Source: Amycolatopsis bartoniae
GTDB lineage: Bacteria; Actinomycetota; Actinomycetes; Mycobacteriales; Pseudonocardiaceae
Direction: 5' to 3'
Assembly: GCF_014191255.1 (NCBI RefSeq)
Contig: NZ_JACHWH010000002.1
Location: 186,001-250,000, forward strand
Length of the DNA stretch: 64,000 nt
Shown here: piece after piece, positions 10,601 through 18,700 of the stretch
Layout of the letters: every line of letters starts with the position of its first letter
How positions within the stretch are numbered: the first letter of the stretch is position 1
Translations under genes and position numbers: made by a program
The notes under the pieces: generated by a model
The model's database searches: none
What the model was told of the DNA's origin: nothing
Seen by the model: the letters and a program-made list of their open reading frames with translations, nothing else

Positions 10601-11744
10601 CGAACAGCGAGCCGTCGTGGGCGTGCATCGTCAGCTTCGGATGGTCGACACCGTGGTAGATAGCCTCGAACAGCGCGAGCAACTGGTTCCAGCGCTGCGA
10701 ACTGTGCTCCAGATCGTCCTCGCTGCCTTCGCGGGCCTGCTGTTCCAGCAGCACGCACAAGCGCCCCGCGGAATAGGACCGCAGGTAGAGTTCGTTGTCT
10801 GCGGGCAACAACCCGCGCTCCTCCGCGAAAAGCACGAAGACGATGCGCATCATCACCGAAACAGCGGCCCGGTAAACCTCGTGGGCGTCCGCATAGGATA
10901 GACCGGATTCGCCTCGGTCCTGCAGCGCGGTGTCCGCGCGGCCGATGGCGGCGACAAGCAACTCCACAGCCTGCCGCACCTGAACACCCAGCGCCTCGGT
11001 GATCTCTTCCTGAGAATCTCCGCTGTCAGCCAGGAGCTTGACGAGCTTCTCGTCGTCGGGCACCCCGAAGAACCGCTGCCTGCGAAGCAGGGACAGGAAG
11101 GCCCGCACCACGTGCTCGTCGGACTTCTCCGCCCACGACGCGGCATCAAAGGTAGCGGTGGTCGTCACCTTGGCCCGCGGCGCCCACACCAGCGTCCACC
11201 AGCGACCATCCGTCACCAGGCCCAGTTCCACCTCATGATGACGGCACAACTTCGCCAGCCGGTCCACCGGCGTGGCCGCCCACGACTCCCCCTGCACGCG
11301 TGCGCCGGGCGGTGAGCCGGGCGGGCACACCAGGCCGACCAGTTCCGTGGTGCCCGGCTTGACGTCCTCACCGGGCCGCACTACGGCGAAGTCCGGCATG
11401 ACCTGCGTGTCATGCTCGGGAACGTCCAACACCAACGCGCTCACATCGGAGGTGTCCCGCCAGCGCAGCACCGGTTCACCCGTCGACCAGCCCAGCAAAT
11501 CGCCCAGCACGTAGTCGAGCCAGGCCCGCTGACCCCCGACCGGATTGGCCGACCAGTCGGCGTGCGCAGACCGCAGCGCGGGCTTGTCTTCCAGCGCATC
11601 CAACGTCGGCCACGCGTTGCGCAGCACGGGCAGGGACAGGAACGGACCACTGACGTCGACCAGGTCGAGCCAGTCCCGGTGCTGCTGTGCGCTGTCCGGA
11701 GCGTGTGAACGGCGGCCCCGGCCGCGAACCGGCTGAGGACTCAT
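7686..11744 (-). CDS. drmMI: DISARM class 1 adenine-specific DNA methyltransferase DrmMI
   Basis: This 1352-residue Eco57I-like N6-adenine methyltransferase has SAM motif I as ADIAMGSAAFLVAAARYL near residue 620 and catalytic motif IV as GNPPFLGG near 885. The family usually reads DPAxGSGAFL at motif I, so this is a mild variant. The C-terminal third resembles target-recognition regions of type IIG enzymes. In class 1 DISARM this enzyme marks host DNA so the helicase complex spares it. The ATG at 11744 overlaps the drmD stop (ATGA). The N-terminus resembles a degenerate restriction-enzyme region; I see no clear nuclease motif. Confidence 0.9.
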   Translation of the reverse strand: MSPQPVRGRGRRSHAPDSAQQHRDWLDLVDVSGPFLSLPVLRNAWPTLDALEDKPALRSAHADWSANPVGGQRAWLDYVLGDLLGWSTGEPVLRWRDTSDVSALVLDVPEHDTQVMPDFAVVRPGEDVKPGTTELVGLVCPPGSPPGARVQGESWAATPVDRLAKLCRHHEVELGLVTDGRWWTLVWAPRAKVTTTATFDAASWAEKSDEHVVRAFLSLLRRQRFFGVPDDEKLVKLLADSGDSQEEITEALGVQVRQAVELLVAAIGRADTALQDRGESGLSYADAHEVYRAAVSVMMRIVFVLFAEERGLLPADNELYLRSYSAGRLCVLLEQQAREGSEDDLEHSSQRWNQLLALFEAIYHGVDHPKLTMHAHDGSLFDPKQFPWLPNTIDDRTVLHMLRAVQYVEIGTGKSKERRKLSFRELDVEQIGYVYEGLLSYDGFRANDVVVGLIGKAGEEKEVALSELEALAAGCPDVPALAKAMAEAYKDHKIGTAKGLERALKPLTGADRENARRKLLAASGGDAELTERLLPFYGTIRQDLRELPVVIMPGQLYVTDSPLRKNTGTHYTPRDLAEEVVEGALEPLVYEPGPLQTADKDTWKPKSSKDILSLKVADIAMGSAAFLVAAARYLGDRLLEAWIREGDDRVREYRATDPISDAEADPVVVEARREIIEHCLYGVDINEMAVEMAKLSLWLVSMDPHRPFTFLDDRLVAGDSLLGITSLEQLEYMHLDPKKGRKIHEGTLFDETEKIRALAREVAEERRRLVDMDGSTVEALDRKRAILEELELKTSRARVFADLVVSAALAHAGRGERGLAAGSIAAADLAGKFDSAESDVREQVLEWLDTDLPVGAFRREPLHWPLIFPEVFERGGFDAVVGNPPFLGGQKLTGAMGTAYREYLVHGIGNGVRGSADLIAYFALRVYSVLNNAGQTGLIATNTLAQGDTREVGLDQLVASGATIRRSTKSKPWPSRSAVLEYCAVWLSQRRLGSDAQRLADGVVVPGITPSLDAESRVTGNPARLARSRGISFIGSYVLGLGFTMEPGRAQELINGDPANREVLFPYLNGQDINSSPTVSPSRWVINFHDWPEDRARKYHDCYEQVRREVKPERDRNKRKPRREQWWRFAERAPELYKAIAGLDRVMVLTRVSKTVMPVMVPTGQVISEAVVVFATEDTAMLALLSSAPHYWWAKTRASSMKADLRYTPSDVFETFPLPDLTEDLRSLGDELDTYRRGVMLSRTSGLTKTYNLVFDPDCRDEDIEELRRIHREIDAAAIRAYGWEDRIEQVGGLDHGFHKVGRETRYTIGPAAQREILDSLLELNHERYAEEKAQGLHDKKKRKTVDEGTLF

Positions 11745-14700
11745 CGCGTTGCCTCCCGCTTCGGTACGACGAATACCACTGCAACCGGGAAGCGGTGGTG
11801 TTCCTGGTGGCTGTAGCGCGCCGTGATCGCCGCGAGCTCCCGGTCACGTTCCAGGGCAAGCCCGTCGAGACGCTGCTGCCACATCTGCCTGTCCCGCCGG
11901 TACTGCGCCAGCTCCTCGGCGGGTTTGGCGTCCGCCCTGCTGAACAAGGCGTCCTCGTCGTCGTCCTCGGCGAGCTTCGCCTGCAAGGTCGCCGAGAACT
12001 GGTCGAGCACATGATTGATGCGGTCACGCTCGTCCTGCTCGCGTTGCGCGAGGCGGTTCTGCAACGAATCGAGCCGGGTCCTCGAGCGCCAGTCAATCGC
12101 GTTGAGAAGCCCGTCGGCAACACGGGGCCACCGCTCCGCGACCCGCCGCCACACCGGCGGGGACAACGGCGTGCCCTTCGTCAGAGCGCGGTCGAGAATG
12201 CCACCGAGGGTGGTCAGGTTCTCCAGCCGGCGGAATCGTCCGCTCTCCGGCGCCCAGCCACCCGCATACAACACCTCCTCGTGCAGGCGCACGCCGTCTG
12301 CACCCACCAGTACGAACCGTGAGTAGGCGCCGACCAGTACGTCTTCCAGCGCCGGGTCGTCGCTGACGACGGCGGTAACGCGACGAAGGCCGACATCGTC
12401 GTTCGACACCGCAGTGCGCAGCAGTCGTGTCGACATCGCCACCAGCGGGTGGTTCAGGTGTGCGAGCACCACGTCGTCACGACCGCGGGCCACTTCCTGG
12501 TCGAACGTCACCGGCAACTGGCGCGGCGCGACGCCTCGATCGCGCTTTCCTTCCTCGCCGGTACCGCTGAACTTCTCGAACAGCCCCTCACTCGCACGTA
12601 CCCAGGAACCGGTCAGCGTCGGTACCTCGAACAGCCCCTCGGCCAGGTGCTTGTCATCCCGGTGCGGCCGGAGCGGCTGCTGGCGTGCCAGCGCCAAGGC
12701 GGTGTCGACGACCCGCTTGACTCGCGAGGGAGTGATGCCGAGTTCTCGCACGGTTTCGTCCAGGTTGCCTCGCAATCTGCGTACCTGGTCTCGGACATTG
12801 GACTCCACGGCCAGCTGCTGGGCATCGCGGCCTGCTTCGTCCACGTCGACCCGTGGCGACTCGCCGAGCATGCGCCGTTGCACCTCGGCGGACAGCACAG
12901 CGTTGACCGAGCCCAGGTCCTCCTCCATCCGGGAGACCTTGGTCGCGACACGGGAGAGGAACTCCAGGTCGGCCTCGTAGGTGCCGACCGCGCCTTCCCA
13001 GCCGGTGCCGACGAAATGCCGGATGTCAGGGCGTTCGGTCTGGCCGTAACGATCGACTCGGCCGATCCGCTGCTCCAGCTTGTTGGGGTTGAACGGGATG
13101 TCGTAGTTGACCAGCCGATGGCAGTGCCGCTGCAGGTCGATGCCCTCGCTCGCCGCATCGGTGGCCAGCAGGATCCGCACCGGGTGCTCGGTGGGCTCCT
13201 TTTGGAACGCCAGGCGCAGTTGTTCGCGCTCGTCCTGCCCAATGCCGCCGTGCAGCTCGGCCAGTCGCGCGCCGGCCATGCCCTCCTGACGCAGGAGATT
13301 GGCCAGCCACAGCTGCGTGTCGCGGTACTCGGTGAACACCACGACGCGCTCGTTGGTCCAGTTCTTGCCGTCCGGCCGGCACACACCGGACAGGTACTTG
13401 ATGAGCTCGCGAGCCTTGGCGTCCGGCTGGGCCTCGTGGGTGAGAGCCCAGTCGCGCATCCGCTCGAGCAGGAAAACCTCGTCCTTGTCCGCATCCGGCT
13501 GCATGGGCCGCGCACGGTCGAGCGCGTCGTCCTCCGCCTCGGCGAGCCGCTCGTCGTCGTAACTGGCTACGTCGTCGAAGAAGTCTTCCAACCACTCCGG
13601 TACGTCGTCCTCCACCACGCTGGCGGCGCCCTTGGCCCGCAACGTGTCGAGGTACACCTCGATCGTGTGCGCGAGTGCCGCTGGGCTGGAGAACATCCGC
13701 TTCTTCAGCAGCAAAGTCACCAAATCCGTGGCCTTGCGCCCGCGCCTCGTGGTGAGCTTCTTCCTCCGCAACTCCGCGAAACGTGTGAGCAAGGCGTGGA
13801 TCTCGCGCTCGGACTCCGGGTACTCCACCGGGATCGCGGTGGCATGTCGTGCGGGAAAACGAGGTTTACCGTCGGTGTCGGTGATATCCCGCTTCAGCCG
13901 GCGGATCACCGTTTCGCGGACCGCCTCCTTGGCCGGCTCGACCCCCCTGGCAAAGCGCTGGTCATCCAGGATTTCGAGCAATGCGGTGAACGACTCCGGA
14001 TATCCGTTGTGCGGCGTGGCCGAGGCGAACAGCCGGTGCGTGAAGTGTGGCGCGAGCCTGCGGATCAGCTTGGTCTGCTGCGAATCGACCGCGTAAACCT
14101 GCTTGGGCGCCGCGGGCGCCACGTGGTGCGCCTCGTCCAGGATGAGCAGGTCGAAGGTGCGGGGGTAGGACGGACCGTCGGCGGGCAGCACTTCGTCGAG
14201 CAGACGCTGGGCCTTGGCGCCACGCAGCCAGGGCAGGCTGACGATCGTGAGCGGGTGCACGTTGAACGGGTTGGCCGCACTGCCGAAGTCACGCCGGACC
14301 TGCGCGCAGCGCTCCGAGTCGACGATCACGAAAACGAGGCCGAACTTGTCGGCCATCTCGTCCCGCCACTTCGTCGTCAGCCCCGCAGGGCAGACGACCA
14401 TGATCCGCTGGGTGCGATGGCGCAGCAGGAGCTCCTGGGCCACCAGGCCCGCCTCGATCGTCTTGCCCAAACCCACGTCGTCCGCGAGAAGCAGGTTGAC
14501 ACGCGGCGCAGCGACCGCACGAGCTACAGGCTCGAGCTGGTAGTCCTCGATTGCCACACCTGATCGATACGGCGCCTGCAGGGTGCGGGTGTCCGCGGAA
14601 GTCACCGCTGACCAGCGCACCGCGTCGAGGAACGCCGCGAGCTGCTCCGGGGCGTCGAATCCCTGGTCGGTAATCCCGGGCAGCGAGCCGCTGGGTAGCA

Positions 14701-14884
14701 CCGAACGACCGGGCTCGACCTCCCAGATCACGTCCAAGGTGTCGCCGAAGCGACCGTCCTCGACGCTCTGCAAGGAGACCAGGGTGGCATCGTCTGCTGC
14801 GTCGATGTCGCTGACCACCCACTTGTGCCCACGCACCGACACCAGCGAGCCGGACTTGAGCTCAGCCGCCGCCGCCCCGGCCAT
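11741..14884 (-). CDS. drmD: DISARM class 1 SNF2-family helicase DrmD
   Basis: This 1047-residue SNF2-type ATPase has motif I DDVGLGKTIEAGL near residue 138, DEAH box LILDEAHHVAP near 251, motif III SATPHNG, and the C-terminal box QRIGRVDRYGQ near 606. A charged, coiled-coil-rich tail follows. DrmD is the gene that distinguishes class 1 from class 2 DISARM. I chose the ATG at 14884 because GAGAGGGG lies directly upstream; the in-frame ATG at 14929 has no ribosome-binding site but would add 15 residues. This is the first gene of the DISARM operon, and its promoter must lie in the following 870-bp gap. Confidence 0.9.
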   Translation of the reverse strand: MAGAAAAELKSGSLVSVRGHKWVVSDIDAADDATLVSLQSVEDGRFGDTLDVIWEVEPGRSVLPSGSLPGITDQGFDAPEQLAAFLDAVRWSAVTSADTRTLQAPYRSGVAIEDYQLEPVARAVAAPRVNLLLADDVGLGKTIEAGLVAQELLLRHRTQRIMVVCPAGLTTKWRDEMADKFGLVFVIVDSERCAQVRRDFGSAANPFNVHPLTIVSLPWLRGAKAQRLLDEVLPADGPSYPRTFDLLILDEAHHVAPAAPKQVYAVDSQQTKLIRRLAPHFTHRLFASATPHNGYPESFTALLEILDDQRFARGVEPAKEAVRETVIRRLKRDITDTDGKPRFPARHATAIPVEYPESEREIHALLTRFAELRRKKLTTRRGRKATDLVTLLLKKRMFSSPAALAHTIEVYLDTLRAKGAASVVEDDVPEWLEDFFDDVASYDDERLAEAEDDALDRARPMQPDADKDEVFLLERMRDWALTHEAQPDAKARELIKYLSGVCRPDGKNWTNERVVVFTEYRDTQLWLANLLRQEGMAGARLAELHGGIGQDEREQLRLAFQKEPTEHPVRILLATDAASEGIDLQRHCHRLVNYDIPFNPNKLEQRIGRVDRYGQTERPDIRHFVGTGWEGAVGTYEADLEFLSRVATKVSRMEEDLGSVNAVLSAEVQRRMLGESPRVDVDEAGRDAQQLAVESNVRDQVRRLRGNLDETVRELGITPSRVKRVVDTALALARQQPLRPHRDDKHLAEGLFEVPTLTGSWVRASEGLFEKFSGTGEEGKRDRGVAPRQLPVTFDQEVARGRDDVVLAHLNHPLVAMSTRLLRTAVSNDDVGLRRVTAVVSDDPALEDVLVGAYSRFVLVGADGVRLHEEVLYAGGWAPESGRFRRLENLTTLGGILDRALTKGTPLSPPVWRRVAERWPRVADGLLNAIDWRSRTRLDSLQNRLAQREQDERDRINHVLDQFSATLQAKLAEDDDEDALFSRADAKPAEELAQYRRDRQMWQQRLDGLALERDRELAAITARYSHQEHHRFPVAVVFVVPKREATR

Positions 14885-15755
14885 AACCACCCCTCTCAGT
14901 GATGTTAGCTCACTCTTCGTCAACCCCATCGAGGGGTCAAGAGCGCGTCGAGAGAGATCGGCCCGGTCAACACTTGATCACCTGAAGGAGTCACTGCGTC
15001 TTGTCGTTCGTGAGCGACAGAACGTAACAGGCCCGATGTAACGGATTAGAAGACAGCTTCGGGACCCCGCCTGTTTCACGACTGGTCCCCGCCGGTGCCC
15101 TGGGGACACGGCCGACGACCCGGGGAGACGCCCTTGGTGAGATCACGCAGCCTGGTGATCGGCCGGGCCACTGTGCCGGCCCGGGCAGATCGAGTGCAGT
15201 AGCGGTGAGGAACAGGTTGCGGAACTCCTCCGGGCACCGTTGCCCGGGCGTCCGCATCCTGGTTTCAGGGTTCTGGCTCTACCACGCGTGAGCCCAGCCG
15301 TTCGGAATCACCCGACCTGCGACGATCAGCTGTCCCAGGCCCACCGGGTCACGGCGGACGGTGTCCGCCCGCTCTGAGGTCATCGACGCGCTGACCACGA
15401 GCACTGTCATCAAGCGAGCGCGAGCGCCGGTACCTACTGCCTGGTTCCGGTCGGTCCAGGAACGGCCACCCGAGAGCTCCGCAGACGCTGAAACCAGCAC
15501 CGCCATCAGGCCGAATCCCGGTCTTCAGCCAGCATTGGAAGAATCCCCGAGACCAGCTCCCCAGCCTGGCTCCACACCGTGGTGACGCGGGGTTGGGCTG
15601 GCGGGCAGCACGTCAGATGCGTCGGGTCGCGGTCCTCCCAGTTCCGCACCGGTGCGGCAGCCACCCGGCAGCGCACTGGCGCTAACGAAATCCCCCTTCC
15701 CATCGACTACCTCGAAAGACGATCTCCGCGACCGACGAGCTGCCCGAATGCGAGC
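14885..15755. other. Divergent intergenic region between drmD and the DUF4011 helicase gene
   Basis: About 870 bp separate the two defence genes, which diverge here. Short open frames exist on both strands, but none resembles a protein I recognise, and their composition is that of non-coding high-GC DNA. The region must hold the promoters for both transcription units. The frame of the DUF4011 gene stays open back to 15579, but that extension looks non-coding. A small inverted repeat TGTCG/CGACA lies near 15004-15020. No other signal is supported. Confidence 0.5.
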
Positions 15756-18700
15756 ATGATGACGACCCCGCTGTTCGAAACCGTCTCCACCGAGGACGAC
15801 GGTCTCCGGATTGAGCTCCTCCACCCACCGGCGATGTACTACGCGCTGGTCCACAACCGAGTACCCGTCGTCCGGCACCTGGCAGTCGAGAACAGCGGCG
15901 ACGAAGCGGTCCGCGACGTCGAGGTGATCCTCGAGCTGCTCGGGCCCGACGGCCCGCTTTGCGAGGCCTGGCGCCGCCGGATCCCCCTTATCGAGGGCAA
16001 GGACGCCACCGGCTGGGACGAGTTCCCCGGCTTCACACCGGACACCGGTGTGCTGAAGCGGGCGAACGAGGCTTTCCCGGTCGACTACCGCATCACGGTC
16101 CGCACGGCTGACCAGCGTGGACTGGTCCTGCGGGCCCCCTCCCGGGTGCTCGCACACAACGAGTGGTTCAACGCGCCGGCGTTATTCGAGTCGGTCGCCG
16201 CATTCGTCCAACCGAACACCGGTGCCGTCCTCGAGGTCCTTCGATCGGCGGCGCGGCTGCTCGAGCGGGACACCGGATCCGGATCCCTGCAGGGCTACCA
16301 GGCCGGCCCACGGCGCGCGGCCCAGATCGGCGCGGCGATCTACGAAGCCCTGCGCGAGCAAAAGATCGGCTACCTCGGCTTGCCTGCCTCGTTCGAGGAA
16401 ACGGGCCAGAAGATCAGGACAACCGCTGCCGTACTGGGTGACCGGCTCGGCAACTGCATCGATCTGTCCGTCACCTACGCAGCCTGCCTCGAGGAGGCCG
16501 GGTTGCATCCGCTCATCTGGATCGTCGAGGGACATGCGTTCGCGGGCTTCTTCCTCCACGGGGACCGCCTGCCGGAAACCGTCAGCTACGAACCCGCTCA
16601 GATGATCAACATCGTCGAGTCGGAGAAGGCGGTCGCGGTCGAGCTGACCGGCGTAGGTCCGGGCGAGAGCTCACTCGCCTTCCCCGCAGCCGTTGCGGCC
16701 GGACGCGCTCACCTGCGCGGCCCCCTGGCACTGCACGGCATGGTCGATATCCACCTCGCGCACCGGTCGGGGGTCCGGCCGTTGCCCTCGGCCGACACCA
16801 CGGCGCCCGTCGCGGCAACGGACACCGCTGGCCAGGCGATACACACCGCCGTGGCACTGCCTGCCGACCTGGAGATCGACGGCGCGCTGGACCAGGAGGA
16901 GAACCTCGAGCCGCAGGCAGCCGAGGACGGCGCACCCGCGCGCGTGCGGGCGTGGCGGCGCGCTCTTCTCGATCTGAGCCTGCGCAACCCGTTGCTCAAG
17001 TTGCCCAAGCGGGGCAAAGGCGTCGACCTGCACACGCCTGCCGGCTCGCTGGCCGAACTCGACGACCTGGTACACCAGGGCAAGTCCGTGCATGTCGTCG
17101 CTCAGGACACCCTCGGCGGGCTGCAGGAACTGCGCGGTGTGAGAAGGGCGCAGGACCTCCCCGATGAGGTGATCGCGGAAGAGCTGACCCGGGACCGGAG
17201 GGTTTACGCGGCGGTGACCCAGGCCGGTTATGTTGCGCGGATGCGAGGGCTGCAACGCGATGCCCGAACGCTCCAACAGGAAACCGGGGGCAACTACCTC
17301 TACCTGACCTTGGGCGCCCTCGTGCACCCCACCCCCTCCGGCGAGGCGCACGCTCCCCTGTTCCTGCTCCCGGTCCGGATCGAGGGTGGCAGCGGGCGCC
17401 GCCCCTACACCATCGTGATCGACGGAGCGGAGACAGCCGCGCCGAACTACTGTCTGGTGCAGTGGCTTCGGGTTCGCCACGGCGTGCGGATCAGGGAACT
17501 CGAAGACCCGATCACCGACGACGCCGGAATCGACATCACCGCGTCGCTGCGGGCCATCCGCAAGGCGATGATCGACAACAACCTCATCTACCGGATCGAC
17601 GAGTCGGCCAGCCTACGGCTCCTGCAGTTCTCGACCTTCCAGATGTGGCGGGACCTGACCGACCACTGGCAGGTCTTCGAGCGCAACGAGGTCGTCCGGC
17701 ACCTGGTCCACAACTCCGGGCAACCTTTCCAGCTACGGTCCGGACAGCCAGACGTGAGCGTGGACGAAAGCTCCCTCCACCTCCCCATCGCCGCCGACGG
17801 TTCGCAGATGCGCGCCGTCGCCCTGGCTGAGCAGGGCCATTCCTTCGTGCTCGAAGGCCCACCGGGCACGGGCAAGTCCCAGACCATCACGAACCTCATC
17901 GCCCACGCCGTGCGCTCAGGCAAGACAGTGCTCTTCGTCGCCGAGAAACAAGCCGCGCTCGATGTCGTAAAACGGCGTCTCGGGGCGATCGGGCTCACCG
18001 ACTTCTGCCTCGACCTCCACGGACGTAAGCAGAGCCTCCGAAGTATCCAGCAGCAGCTCAAGGCCTCACTGGAACACCAGGCCACGGCCGACGAGCACAG
18101 CTGGGACGCCCTTACCGCCGGCTACCGTGCCCGGATCGCCACGCTGTCCCGTTATCCCGGGCGGCTTCACGACACCAACGCCGCCGGTTTCTCGGCGTGG
18201 TCCGCCTACCAGGCCAAGCTCGCCCACGGCGACGGTCCCATGGCCGTCGTGCCGACCACCTACTTCACCCTCGACACGGCCACGCGCGCGGCGATCGAGA
18301 ACACCTGCCGTGAACTGCCGGCAGCCGCGCGGTCGGCGCAGATCCGGCCGGGTCACCACTGGTCGATTTCCGGGGTCCGCGTCGTCAATGGGCTGGACGG
18401 CACCGCATTGGGGGCGCTCGCGGCCGAGCTGGAGACGCTCCGGCAGCAGTTCGAAGCGCTTCCCCAGGCCCTCCGTGCGGCGATCGCCGCACTGCCCCAC
18501 CCCACCCTGCTCGCAACCGCGCTCGAGGCTGCCACTCTGGCACACGACGGCGTGTTGCCGGATCTCCCGCGGACCATGGCCGCCAGCCGTCCTGGATGGG
18601 ATGCCGCTGTGGCAGCGGCACTACACGCGCTCACCGACTTCCACCAGCGCCACCAGCCCGCACTGACGACGTTCCAGCCCGGGTTCTTTTCGCTGCCCGG

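Noticed and set aside
14885..14929. Longer DrmD start at ATG 14929
   Set aside because: No ribosome-binding site before it, while ATG 14884 follows GAGAGGGG; kept only as an alternative.
14991..15506. Small minus-strand ORFs of 75-88 codons in the drmD gap
   Set aside because: No recognisable family, no ribosome-binding sites, and composition like the shadow frames of neighbouring genes.
15579..15755. 59-residue N-terminal extension of the DUF4011 protein
   Set aside because: The extension is Arg/Ser-rich with no domain and reads like translated non-coding high-GC DNA.
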